Below are positions 18,040-25,698 of a stretch of 64,000 bases of DNA, one piece after another. A model generated the notes under the pieces. The model ran no database searches. It was given only the letters and a program-made list of their open reading frames with translations, and was not told where the DNA came from. Numbering within the stretch: position 1 is the first letter of the stretch; each line of letters opens with the position of its first letter. The stretch comes from Aminobacter carboxidus (GTDB lineage Bacteria > Pseudomonadota > Alphaproteobacteria > Rhizobiales > Rhizobiaceae): positions 248,001 to 312,000 of the forward strand of contig NZ_JACZEP010000002.1 of assembly GCF_014863355.1 (NCBI RefSeq), written 5' to 3'. The position numbers were made by a program, and so were the translations under genes.

Positions 18040-19211
18040 TGGCACAGTGGTTCCTGGCGCCGGTCGAGCGCGCCGCTCCATACAGTCAGCACGAAGGCGC
18101 CGGCCACCAGCACGGCACCCACCCATGGCGTGGCGCCAAGGCCGAGCGGCGAGGCGACAACCACGCCACCGATCCAGGCGCCAAGTGCGATGCCGAGATT
18201 GAAGGCAGCGATGTTCAGCGCCGAGGCGACGTCGACCGCGCCTGGGCGGTGTTCCTTGGCCAGTTGCACGACATAGAGCTGCAGGCCCGGAACATTGGCG
18301 AAAGACAGGAAGCCGAGCCCGGCAAGCGTCGCCAGCGTCCATAGCGGCGACACGGCGGTGAACGAAAACAGCACCAGTACGGCGGCCTGCAGCGCAAACA
18401 GCACGGTCAGCGCCTTGACCGGGTTGCGGTCGGCGATGCGGCCGCCGGCGATGTTGCCGATGGCAATCGCGAGGCCATAGAGCACGAGGATCAGGCTGAC
18501 GCTCGAGGCCTGGAAGCCGGTGACCTGCTCGAGGATCGAGGCAAGGTAGGTGAAGGTGACAAAGGTGCCGCCATAACCGAGCGCGGTCATGGCGAAGACC
18601 AGCAGCAGCCGGCCCGAGCCCAGCACGCGGACCTGGTCGAGCAGGCTCGACGGTGCCGCCTTGTTCAGGGTCGAAGGCAGCAGGGCAGCGATACCGGCGA
18701 AGGCGATGACGCCGAGCAGCGACACGCCCCAGAAGGTGGCGCGCCAGCCGAAGGTCTGGCCGATGAAGGTGCCGAGCGGTACGCCGGTGACGATCGCCAC
18801 CGTCAGGCCCATGAACATCATGGCAATCGCCGAGGCGCGGCGGTTTTCCGGCACGAGGTCGGCGGCAATCGTCGCTCCGACCGAGAAGAACACGCCATGC
18901 GCAAAGGCCGACAGCACGCGTGCGACGAGCAGCAGCTCGTAGCTGGGGCTCAGCGCTGCTGCCGTGTTGCCAACGACAAACAGCGCCATCAGCCCAAGCA
19001 GCAGCGGCTTGCGCTCGATCCGGCCGGTGAGCGCGGTCAGCACCGGCGCGCCGAAGGTGACGCCCAGCGCGTAGACGCTGACGATCAGGCCGGCGAGCGG
19101 CAGGGTGATGTGGAGATCCTCGGCCACCGTCGGCAACAGGCCGACGATGACGAATTCGGTCGTGCCGATCGCATAGGCCGCGATGGTGAGCGCGAAGATG
19201 GCTAAAGGCAT
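18030..19211 (-). CDS. MFS transporter, AraJ/YdhP-like drug or sugar efflux type
   Basis: A 393-residue inner-membrane secondary transporter with about twelve helices. It has FVIVGLLPTVAEDLHI in helix 1, GRIERKPLLLGLMALFVVGN as the loop 2-3 motif (a variant of the MFS GRxxRR), and GVFFSVGATIAADLV in helix 5, all typical of the DHA1 AraJ/PbuE group. These export drugs, arabinose-like sugars or purines. It diverges from the LysR gene across a 156-base region with a perfect palindrome, so it is probably the regulator's target. Confidence 0.9.
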   Translation of the reverse strand: MPLAIFALTIAAYAIGTTEFVIVGLLPTVAEDLHITLPLAGLIVSVYALGVTFGAPVLTALTGRIERKPLLLGLMALFVVGNTAAALSPSYELLLVARVLSAFAHGVFFSVGATIAADLVPENRRASAIAMMFMGLTVAIVTGVPLGTFIGQTFGWRATFWGVSLLGVIAFAGIAALLPSTLNKAAPSSLLDQVRVLGSGRLLLVFAMTALGYGGTFVTFTYLASILEQVTGFQASSVSLILVLYGLAIAIGNIAGGRIADRNPVKALTVLFALQAAVLVLFSFTAVSPLWTLATLAGLGFLSFANVPGLQLYVVQLAKEHRPGAVDVASALNIAAFNLGIALGAWIGGVVVASPLGLGATPWVGAVLVAGAFVLTVWSGALDRRQEPLCQPA

Positions 19212-19337
19212 GTCGTGTACCGTTCCCGCCCGCGATGGCGGGCACAGCTGAAAGGGGGCGGCCTTGGCCGCGGTTGATCCGTGGCCGCAATATGGGGCGA
19301 GGGCACTTGCGCAATAATATCGGATGATAGATCAATA

Positions 19338-19358
19338 CTTGTGAATTTGATTCACAAG
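19338..19358. promoter_or_regulatory. Perfect 9-bp palindrome, probable LysR operator
   Basis: Arms CTTGTGAAT (19338-19346) and ATTCACAAG (19350-19358) with a 3-base spacer contain the T-N11-A form expected of LysR boxes. It lies 9 bases upstream of the LysR start codon and in the divergent promoter region of the MFS gene, fitting autorepression and control of the transporter. Confidence 0.72.
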
Positions 19359-19367
19359 AGGCAAGCC

Positions 19368-20270
19368 ATGGACAATCGCGCCGGTGAGATGGAGGTTTTC
19401 GTCCGGGCCGTTTCGCTCAAGAGCTTCTCCGCTGCTGGCCGGCAGCTCGGCCTGTCGCCCTCGGCCGTCAGCAAGCTGATCACCCGCATCGAAGACAGGT
19501 TGGGCACGCGGCTGGTGGTGCGCTCGACGCGCAGCCTGCAGCTGACTCCGGAAGGCGAGGTCTATCTCGAGCGCGCACGCCGCATCCTCGGCGAGATCGA
19601 GGAGGCCGAGCGCATCGTCGCTGGTGGCGCCAACGCGGTGCCGCGCGGGCCGCTCCGGGTCAGCGCCTCGGTCGCCTTCGGCGCCAGCCATGTCGTGCCG
19701 CACATGGCCGAATTCCTGGCGCTTTACCCCGAGGTAGAGCTCGACCTGTCACTGACCGACAGCGTCATAGATCTCTACGAAGAGCGGGCCGATGTCGCCA
19801 TCCGGTCCGGCAAGCTGCGCGATTCATCGCTCAAGGCGCGCAAGATCCTGGAGATCCGGCGCGTCGTCGTTGCCTCGCCGGCCTATCTGGAAAAGCGCGG
19901 CGTGCCCCAGAGGCCGGCCGATCTCGCCGGCCACAACTGCCTGCGCTTCAACTTCCTGCGCAACCGTGACGAATGGATCTTTCGCGACGCCGAGACCGGC
20001 GAGCACTTCGCCCAGCGTATCGGTGGCAACCTGCTCGCCAACAATGGCCCGAGCCTGCGCCGGCTCTGCCTCGACGGCGTCGGCCTGATCCGCAGCGGGC
20101 AGTTCCAGGTCCAGGCCGACATCGACGCCGGAACGCTGGTGCCGGTGCTCGAAGCCTACAATCCCGAAGACATCGAGATGATTCACGCGCTGTTTGCCGG
20201 CCATGGCCATCTTGCCGCGCGCATCCGTGCCTTCATCGATTTCCTCGCCGACAAGACGCGTGTCGGCTGA
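19368..20270 (+). CDS. LysR-family transcriptional regulator
   Basis: A 300-residue regulator with an N-terminal winged helix-turn-helix (residues 1-60; FSAAGRQLGLSPSAVSKLITRIEDRLGTRLVVR) and a C-terminal effector-binding domain starting at GPLRVSASVAFG. The CrgA/DmlR-like subgroup is suggested by the STRSLQLTPEG and VASPAYLEKRG wording. ATG at 19368 follows AAGAGGC; an in-frame upstream ATG at 19281 would include the operator and is rejected. It faces the MFS transporter, its likely target. Effector unknown. Confidence 0.93.
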   Translation: MDNRAGEMEVFVRAVSLKSFSAAGRQLGLSPSAVSKLITRIEDRLGTRLVVRSTRSLQLTPEGEVYLERARRILGEIEEAERIVAGGANAVPRGPLRVSASVAFGASHVVPHMAEFLALYPEVELDLSLTDSVIDLYEERADVAIRSGKLRDSSLKARKILEIRRVVVASPAYLEKRGVPQRPADLAGHNCLRFNFLRNRDEWIFRDAETGEHFAQRIGGNLLANNGPSLRRLCLDGVGLIRSGQFQVQADIDAGTLVPVLEAYNPEDIEMIHALFAGHGHLAARIRAFIDFLADKTRVG

Positions 20271-20340
20271 CGCCATTGTTTCGGCGGATATGCGCACTAC
20301 CTTGGCAAGGTGCGGGGTTTTCGCGCGGGAATGTGTGGTG

Positions 20341-20667
20341 ATGAATGTGTTGGTGATGAAGATGGTGAGATCGAAGAGGGCTTTGGTCGTGGCGGGCATA
20401 TTGCTTGCCGGCCCGATGCAGGCTCATGCCATCGATCTGCCCGGCCAGCCGGACCGCCACCAGCTGGCCCGCGAAGGCCGGATCAACGAGCTTCAGATCC
20501 TGCAGAGCCGGCAGGGCCGCATCGACTTCCAGGCCGAACAACAGCGCTTGCGTGAACAGGATCGCCAGATCGTGGTGCCGCAGGTGCCGCGACCCGAAGT
20601 GCCTGTGATGAAGTCGAGCTGCCAGATCGAGCTGTACGGCAACATCTATCGCCGTGTCTGCCGCTGA
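20341..20667 (+). CDS. Small secreted protein, unknown
   Basis: A 108-residue protein with a signal peptide (hydrophobic segment ALVVAGILLAGPMQAHA, cleavage near residue 30). The mature part is glutamine/arginine-rich with a short coiled-coil-like stretch (RINELQILQSRQGRIDFQAEQQRL). It ends CQIELYGNIYRRVCR, with two cysteines that could form a disulfide in the periplasm. The start could be 20341 or the ATG at 20359; neither has a strong ribosome site. I do not recognise a family. Codon pattern is like neighbours, so it is probably real. Confidence 0.6.
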   Translation: MNVLVMKMVRSKRALVVAGILLAGPMQAHAIDLPGQPDRHQLAREGRINELQILQSRQGRIDFQAEQQRLREQDRQIVVPQVPRPEVPVMKSSCQIELYGNIYRRVCR

Positions 20668-20712
20668 GCGTTTGTCCGCCCAGAGCTTGGCGGGTGCTCG
20701 CCCTTGGCTTGC

Positions 20713-20728
20713 CGGATAGGCCTATCCG
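20713..20728. repeat. 16-bp perfect palindrome between convergent genes
   Basis: CGGATAGG (20713-20720) and CCTATCCG (20721-20728) form a spacerless palindrome, followed at once by a second short one (GGGTC/GACCC, ~20731-20744). No T-run follows, so this is not a standard terminator. Confidence 0.45.
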
Positions 20729-20780
20729 AAGGGTCTCGGGACCCGTCCAGGGACTAAATTGCCGACCGACAGCCCAGGAA

Positions 20781-21269
20781 TTACCTCGCCGCCACCTGTT
20801 CGGCCAGCACGCCGTCGAGCCTGTCGTATCCGGCCTCGACACCCTTGGCCATGCCGATGGCGATGGCGCCGTCCTTGGCCTGGCGTGAACTGTAGAGCAC
20901 GGTGTTGACCGAAATCGTGCGGCCATCCTTTTCCGTCAGCACCAGGGTCGAGCGCGCCTCGCCGTCGGTCCAGTCCATGTCGAACAGCTCGACGCTGACG
21001 ATCTTTTGGGGCCGGAGCACTTCGCGGTAGGTGCCGGTCATGCCCATGTCGCGGCCATCTTCATGGCGCCAGACGAAACGGTACTGGCCACCGACGCGCA
21101 GGTCGATGTCGCAGACGGCGAACGACCAGCCATCCGGTCCGGTCATCCAGCGCTTCAGCAATGCTGGGATCGTCCAGCAGTCGAACACCAGGTCGCGCGG
21201 CGCGTCGAAGATACGCGTCATGGCGATTTCGCGGTCGCTCGGCGTGGTCACTTCCAGTCGGTGGCTCAT
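20781..21269 (-). CDS. SRPBCC (AHSA1-like) domain protein
   Basis: A 162-residue START-like ligand-binding protein of the activator-of-Hsp90-ATPase-homologue group. It shows ITRIFDAPRDLVFDCWTIP-type N-terminal wording (RIFDAPRDLVFDCW), LLKRWMTGPDGWSFAVCDID, GGQYRFVWR and VLTEKDGRT. ATG at 21269 has GGGAGAAGAACAG before it. It lies 25 bases after the ArsR gene, an arrangement very common in Proteobacteria, where the pair is co-transcribed. Its ligand and role are unknown. Confidence 0.9.
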   Translation of the reverse strand: MSHRLEVTTPSDREIAMTRIFDAPRDLVFDCWTIPALLKRWMTGPDGWSFAVCDIDLRVGGQYRFVWRHEDGRDMGMTGTYREVLRPQKIVSVELFDMDWTDGEARSTLVLTEKDGRTISVNTVLYSSRQAKDGAIAIGMAKGVEAGYDRLDGVLAEQVAAR

Positions 21270-21294
21270 CTGTTCTTCTCCCTCGATCGCGGTC

Positions 21295-21636
21295 TCAGGC
21301 CTTGCCCTGGTTCGCCTGCAGGTCGGCGAGCAGCATGTCCAGGCGCTTGTAGTTGCTCTCCCAGACCTGGCGGTATTCGTCGAGCCAACCGGTCGCCTCG
21401 GCCAGCGCCTCGCCCTCGATGCGGCATGGCCTGCGCTGGGCGTCGCGGCCACGCGAGATCAGCCCGGCGCGCTCCAGCACCTTGAGGTGCTTGGAAATCG
21501 CCGGCTGGCTCATAGCGAAAGGCTCGGCCAGTTCCATCACCGAAACCTCGCCCGACATCAGCCGCGCCAGGATCGCCCGGCGCGTCGGATCGGCCAGTGC
21601 GGTGAAGGTGGCGTCTAGACGTTCGGACGGCGTCAT
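21295..21636 (-). CDS. ArsR-family transcriptional regulator
   Basis: A 113-residue winged-helix repressor. It reads ATFTALADPTRRAILARL and MSQPAISKHLKVLERAGLISR (recognition helix ~42-62), which is the non-metal subgroup normally coupled to SRPBCC proteins. No cysteine metal site is visible. It probably represses its own operon with the SRPBCC gene through the inverted repeat at 21655-21670. Confidence 0.93.
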   Translation of the reverse strand: MTPSERLDATFTALADPTRRAILARLMSGEVSVMELAEPFAMSQPAISKHLKVLERAGLISRGRDAQRRPCRIEGEALAEATGWLDEYRQVWESNYKRLDMLLADLQANQGKA

Positions 21637-21654
21637 TTCAAACCCTCTTTGTTC

Positions 21655-21670
21655 ATAACAAGAAGGTTAT
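21655..21670. promoter_or_regulatory. Candidate ArsR operator
   Basis: ATAAC (21655-21659), six bases, GTTAT (21666-21670), placed 18 bases upstream of the ArsR start codon in an AT-rich patch. ATA-N-TAT half sites at this spacing are typical of ArsR-family operators; not proven here. Confidence 0.5.
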
Positions 21671-21737
21671 ATATCCGATGAACGCTGGCGTCCAGCCAGG
21701 TTCGAAATCGGCTGAAAAGGCCGGCGCAACATCGACG

Positions 21738-21764
21738 CCTCCCTGCCCCTTGTGGGGAGGGATA
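21738..21764. repeat. Intergenic palindromic repeat (CCCCTTGTGGGGAGGGATA family)
   Basis: The hairpin-forming CCTCCCTGCCCCTTGTGGGG followed by AGGGATA recurs near-identically at 34165-34191. It lies between the ArsR and flavin-oxidase genes. A dispersed intergenic element of this genome. Confidence 0.7.
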
Positions 21765-21840
21765 CAGTTCGCAGCAAAGCCCCCCGGCGTTGCTGCGGGT
21801 TCACCCCGCCCATGATCCTCCCCTTGAGGGAAGAGGCTCT

Positions 21841-23280
21841 TTACGCCGCCTTGCGCGTCTTCTTGGCGTGAACGTTCTGGTTCATGCGGAACAGGTTGTC
21901 GGGATCGTATTTGCGCTTCACCTCGAGCAGCCTGCTGTAATTGGCGCCATAGGCCGCCTCGACCCGGTCGGCCTCGTCGGCCGGCATGAAGTTGACATAG
22001 GCAGTGCCGACGGCCTGGGGCCGTGTCGCCTCGTAGACGTTGCGGGCCCAGCCGATGCAGGCCTTGTCCATCGAGGCTTCGCGCCAGCGCGCATGCACGT
22101 TCATGACGAAATGCGAGCTGCGTTGCGGGAAAGCCGTCGCATCGGTCGCCACCCGCCCGGCGGCACCGCCGACATGGCCGACGAAGATTTCGCATTCCGG
22201 CCCCGGCAGGGCGCGTATCGCGTTGTCGAGCATGTCGATGGTCGTGTCCGCCAGCTCGATGAAGTCGTGGCTCTTCCAGTAGTTGCGTGCGCCGGGCTGC
22301 AGCAGCGGATCGAACGCCATCTGCCATCCGGCGAACGGGTTCGGCCCGACGACGTCGACGATCGGCTGGCCGATGCCGCGCAGGGCGGCGGTCGCCTTCT
22401 CGCCGGCCTGGAGGTCGCCGCACCAGCACATGGCCAGCACCAGCACCTCCTTGCCGTGCCATTGCGCCGGCAGGAATGGCAGCGGCGGCGCTTGCCGCAT
22501 CACGGTCCAGCAGGTCAGTTCGTCGGGCGCATCCTCAAGCGCCTCGCGATACTGCCGAAGTACCGGCTTGGCCTCGTCGAAGGGATGCACGACGAGCCCC
22601 GAAAGCACCTGCGGGCCCAGCTTGTGCAGCTTGAATTCGAAGGCGGTGACAACACCGAAATTGCCGCCGCCGCCACGTATTGCCCAAAACAGGTCGGGAT
22701 GCTCGGCCGTGCTTGCCCGCACCAGGTCGCCATCCGCCGTCACCACGTCGGCCGACAGCAAATTGTCGATGGTCAGGCCGAGCTTGCGTGTCGTCCAGCC
22801 GAAGCCGCCACCCAAGGTCAGCCCCGATATGCCTGTTGTCGAGTTGATGCCGGTCGGCACTGCAAGGCCAAACGCTTGGGTTTCCTTGTCGACATCGGCG
22901 AGGATCGCGCCCGGCTCGACCCAGGCACGGCGCGCCACGCGGTCCACCCGCACAGACTTCATCTGGGAAAGATCGATCATCAGGCCGCCGTCGCAGACGG
23001 CACTACCGGCGATGTTGTGGCCGCCGCCGCGCACGGAGACGAGCAGCTTGTACTCGCAAGCGAACTTGACCGCGGCGATGACGTCGCTGGCGCCGACGCA
23101 ACGCACGACAAGGCCGGGGCGGCGGTCGATCATGGCGTTCCAGATGGTGCGGGCCTCGTCGTAGCCGGCATCGCCGGCATTGAGCACATGGCCACGCAGG
23201 CTTGCTGCAAAGGCATCGAGCACGGGCGCGCTCACGGTCGCCAGCCCACCGTCCAGCGTCGTCAGGTTGAGGTCGTTCAT
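21841..23280 (-). CDS. FAD-binding oxidoreductase, berberine-bridge-enzyme type
   Basis: A 479-residue flavoprotein oxidase. The N-terminal FAD_binding_4 domain shows SVRGGGHNIAGSAVCDGGLMIDLSQM (the histidine in GGGHN is the usual 8-alpha FAD attachment site, ~residue 83), LTLGGGFGWTTRKLGLTIDNL and FWAIRGGGGNFGVVT. The C-terminal BBE motif reads NYSRLLEVKRKYDPDNLFRMNQN. There is no signal peptide. ATG at 23280 follows GGAGGAAAGC. A second covalent-FAD cysteine is not evident at the usual place. It diverges from a broken LysR gene that may once have controlled it. Substrate (sugar or secondary metabolite) unknown. Confidence 0.92.
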   Translation of the reverse strand: MNDLNLTTLDGGLATVSAPVLDAFAASLRGHVLNAGDAGYDEARTIWNAMIDRRPGLVVRCVGASDVIAAVKFACEYKLLVSVRGGGHNIAGSAVCDGGLMIDLSQMKSVRVDRVARRAWVEPGAILADVDKETQAFGLAVPTGINSTTGISGLTLGGGFGWTTRKLGLTIDNLLSADVVTADGDLVRASTAEHPDLFWAIRGGGGNFGVVTAFEFKLHKLGPQVLSGLVVHPFDEAKPVLRQYREALEDAPDELTCWTVMRQAPPLPFLPAQWHGKEVLVLAMCWCGDLQAGEKATAALRGIGQPIVDVVGPNPFAGWQMAFDPLLQPGARNYWKSHDFIELADTTIDMLDNAIRALPGPECEIFVGHVGGAAGRVATDATAFPQRSSHFVMNVHARWREASMDKACIGWARNVYEATRPQAVGTAYVNFMPADEADRVEAAYGANYSRLLEVKRKYDPDNLFRMNQNVHAKKTRKAA

Positions 23281-23441
23281 GGGGCTTTCCTCCGAACAGA
23301 GAAAAGGCCTCCTCTTGCACCGCAAGCCGTCGATTGTGCGCCTGAGCCGTTCGATGGACAAGAACAAGCGCGGCCCTGTTGCGGAAAAGTGATGGGCACG
23401 CGGCGTCGCTGCCCGAACCGTGCCGGTCGCCTTCGCGCCTT

Positions 23442-24169
23442 GCCGTAACGAAACCCAGTCCTGCGGAAGGCAGCCTGTTTCTCGAGCGCTGCCGCCGCAT
23501 TGCCGGCGAGTTCGAAGCGGCTGAAGAGGAGCTGTCGCAAGCGCGCCACCGCGCGGGCCGCTACGCGTCAGCCTGCCCGTCGCAGGCGCCTTGTTTCTGC
23601 CAGTCATCGCCGACTTCATGCGCGCCTGGCCCGAAATCCGGCTGGAGCTCGATTTCACTGACCGGCTCGTCGATGTCATCGAGGAAGGTTTTGACGTCGT
23701 GGTCCGCACCGGCAAACCCGCCGACTCCAGGCTGATGAGCCGCAAGCTCGGCACGTTCCGTCATCTGCTTGTCGCCGCGCCAGCCTATCTCGCCCGCGCC
23801 GGAGTTCCGGAAACGCCGGAACAGCTTCTGGCCCACGCTTGCCTGCACCATCGCCATCCGGTCACCGGCAAGCTGGAGCCATGGCCCCTGTTGCGCGAGG
23901 CGGCGTTGCTTGATCTAGACCTGCCGGCGACCGCCATCGCCAGCACGATCGAGGCGCGTATCCATCTTGCCGAACAGGGTTTCGGCATCGCCCGCCTGCC
24001 CGACTATGCCGTCAGGCACCAGCTCGCCGCGGCGACGCTGGTGCCTGTGCTTGAGCCATTCCTCGACAATCGCGGCATCATGCACGCGCTCTGGCCTGCC
24101 AGCCCCTACCTTGCACCCAAGACGCGCACCTTTGTCGACTTCCTGGCCGAACGGCTGTTCGCCGGCTAA
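23442..24169 (+). pseudogene. LysR regulator remnant: no helix-turn-helix, one frameshift
   Basis: From 23591 the frame encodes a LysR effector domain (DFMRAWPEIRLELDFTDRLVDVIEEGFDVVVRTG, then VAAPAYLARAG). Upstream, in another frame, SLFLERCRRIAGEFEAAEEELSQARHRAG matches the linker helix that normally precedes it. The switch falls near 23555-23562, where a one-base change breaks the GPLRVSLPVAGALFLP join. The DNA-binding domain is missing. It is a decayed regulator facing the flavin oxidase and overlaps the end of the sigma-factor gene by four bases. Confidence 0.85.
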
Positions 24170-25038
24170 TCGAGCAAGACCAGATCCAGTTGCCCCAGCC
24201 GATCCGGATCGGCGATGGCGTCGATGCCGACGATCCTTTCGCCGTCGAGCTTGAGCATCAGCACGACGCGGAGCTTGCCCATCGGCGCGACCAGAAGGCC
24301 GATGGCGCCGTCGACAAGTGCCGGCAGCGCGCCTTGTGCGCGGCCCTTGAAGCTTTGCGCCACGGCCTGCGCGCCGCGCAGTTCGGCCACCGCGCCCAGC
24401 TGCGCAGCCACGGCGTCGGCGCGGAACACAACATCGGGGTCGAGCACGGCCAGCAGGCCGGCGAAATCGCCGCCGCGCGATGCCGCAAGAAACGCGTCGA
24501 CCACCTGCCGCTGGCGTGTCCGGTCTGGCGCACGCGCCTCGTCGCTGCCCTGGACCCTACGCCGGGCCCGGCTCGCCAGTTGCCGTGCTGCAACTGGCGT
24601 GCGCTCGACGATGGGGGCGATGTCGTCGAAGGACAGGTCGAACATGTCGTGCAGCACAAAGGCGATGCGCTCGGCCGGCGCCAGCTTCTCCAGAACGACC
24701 AGAAGCGCCAGTCCGACGGCGTCGGCCATGGCCAGCTCGTGCTCGGGGTTGATACCGGCGGTCTCGTCGGCCACTTCGTCCGGCCCTTCCATGTCGAGCG
24801 CGTCCTCGCGCCGCGACTTGCGCTGGCGCAGCATGTCCAGGCAGACGCGCGCCACGACCGTCGTCAGCCAGCCGCCCAGATTGTCGATTTCGCGCGCATC
24901 GGAGCGCGCCAGGCGCAGCCAGGTCTCCTGCATCGCGTCTTCGGCCTCGCTGGCCGAGCCCAGCATGCGGTAGGCCACGGCGCGCAAATGGCCGCGATTG
25001 GCGGCAAATCGCTCGGCCAGAAAAATTTCTTCGTTCAT
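24166..25038 (-). CDS. ECF sigma factor with C-terminal SnoaL-like domain
   Basis: A 290-residue sigma factor. Region 2 reads LRAVAYRMLGSASEAEDAMQETWLRLARS (~19-47), region 4 ERIAFVLHDMFDLSFDDIAPIVERTPVAARQLASRARRRV (~123-162), and the last ~115 residues form an extra SnoaL-like domain (VVDAFLAASRGGDFAGLLAVLDPDVVF). ECF groups with this extension, notably ECF41, use it in place of an anti-sigma factor. A DPDRL motif near the C-terminus resembles the NPDKL motif of ECF41, but WLPEP and DGGGK are not clear. It diverges from an AhpD/CMD-family gene, the partner typical of ECF41. Motif pairs at 25040-25101 fit autoregulation. Confidence 0.9.
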   Translation of the reverse strand: MNEEIFLAERFAANRGHLRAVAYRMLGSASEAEDAMQETWLRLARSDAREIDNLGGWLTTVVARVCLDMLRQRKSRREDALDMEGPDEVADETAGINPEHELAMADAVGLALLVVLEKLAPAERIAFVLHDMFDLSFDDIAPIVERTPVAARQLASRARRRVQGSDEARAPDRTRQRQVVDAFLAASRGGDFAGLLAVLDPDVVFRADAVAAQLGAVAELRGAQAVAQSFKGRAQGALPALVDGAIGLLVAPMGKLRVVLMLKLDGERIVGIDAIADPDRLGQLDLVLLD

Positions 25039-25039
25039 C

Positions 25040-25066
25040 CGTCACATTCCTTGCTGGCGTTCCGTC
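25040..25066 (+). promoter_or_regulatory. Candidate ECF41-type promoter for the CMD gene
   Basis: CGTCACA (25040-25046), 16 bases, CGTC (25063-25066): one mismatch from the reported ECF41 promoter TGTCACA-N16-CGTC. It points right, toward the carboxymuconolactone-decarboxylase-family gene starting at 25182. Confidence 0.55.
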
Positions 25067-25074
25067 ATGGCCAT

Positions 25075-25101
25075 GACGAACGAATCCCGGCCGATGTGAC
25101 A
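25075..25101 (-). promoter_or_regulatory. Candidate ECF41-type promoter for the sigma gene
   Basis: On the leftward strand TGTCACA (25101-25095), exactly 16 bases, then CGTC (25078-25075). This matches the reported ECF41 consensus TGTCACA-N16-CGTC in full, 36 bases upstream of the sigma-factor start codon, as expected for autoregulation. Confidence 0.7.
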
Positions 25102-25181
25102 CGAGACCGGCTCAAGGGCAGCGGCGTCAAGATCATCAGGCGCAAAGCCGAAAACAGAACGCAATTTCGAGGAGAATTCCG

Positions 25182-25640
25182 ATGCAAGCTCGTATGACCA
25201 ACCCCGCCATCCTGCTTCCCGATGCCATGCAGGCGCTGTTTGCGCTCAACAAGGCGACCGAAAAGGACGGCCTGTCCGAGGTGACGCGCAAGCTGGTCCA
25301 TCTGCGCGCCAGCCAGATCAACAGCTGCAGCGTCTGCGTGCACATGCATTCGCTCGAACTGAGGAAACTTGGCGAGAAGGACGACCGCATCTTCGCCGTC
25401 GCCGCGTGGCGCGACACGCCATGGTTCACGCCGGCAGAGCGTGCCGCGCTGGCGCTCACCGAAGCCGTCACCCGCGTCGCCGACAAGTCCGACCCGGTGC
25501 CGGACGACGTTTGGGAAGAGGCTGTCAGCCACTATGATGAAAAGGCGATCTCGGCGCTGCTTCTGACCATCGCGTTGATCAACGTCTGGAACCGCCTCAA
25601 TGCCGCAGTTCGCCAGGTCGCGGGAGCCGCCTGGAACTGA
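25182..25640 (+). CDS. Carboxymuconolactone decarboxylase family (AhpD-like) protein
   Basis: A 152-residue all-helical CMD-fold protein. The redox motif CSVCVHMH (C-x-x-C plus two histidines, ~residues 48-55) is that of AhpD-like alkylhydroperoxidases rather than true decarboxylases. LTEAVTRVAD and LLTIALINVWNRLNAA complete the fold. GAGGAGAATTCCG precedes the ATG at 25182. It is divergent from the SnoaL-type sigma factor; family knowledge says such genes are the main targets of ECF41 sigma factors. A role in peroxide or electrophile detoxification is likely but not shown. Confidence 0.93.
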   Translation: MQARMTNPAILLPDAMQALFALNKATEKDGLSEVTRKLVHLRASQINSCSVCVHMHSLELRKLGEKDDRIFAVAAWRDTPWFTPAERAALALTEAVTRVADKSDPVPDDVWEEAVSHYDEKAISALLLTIALINVWNRLNAAVRQVAGAAWN

Positions 25641-25656
25641 CGATCCACGTCGTGCG

Positions 25657-25690
25657 CTCCCTCATCCTGCGCCTGTCGAAGGGTGAGGGA
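25657..25690. repeat. REP-like inverted repeat (CTCATCCTG-CCTGTCGAA family)
   Basis: TCCCTCA (25658-25664) and TGAGGGA (25684-25690) flank TCCTGCGCCTGTCGAAGGG. The core CTCATCCTGCGCCTGTCGAA recurs inverted with three changes at 34225-34244. It lies between convergent genes and may also help end transcription. Confidence 0.65.
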
Positions 25691-25698
25691 CAGGTACG

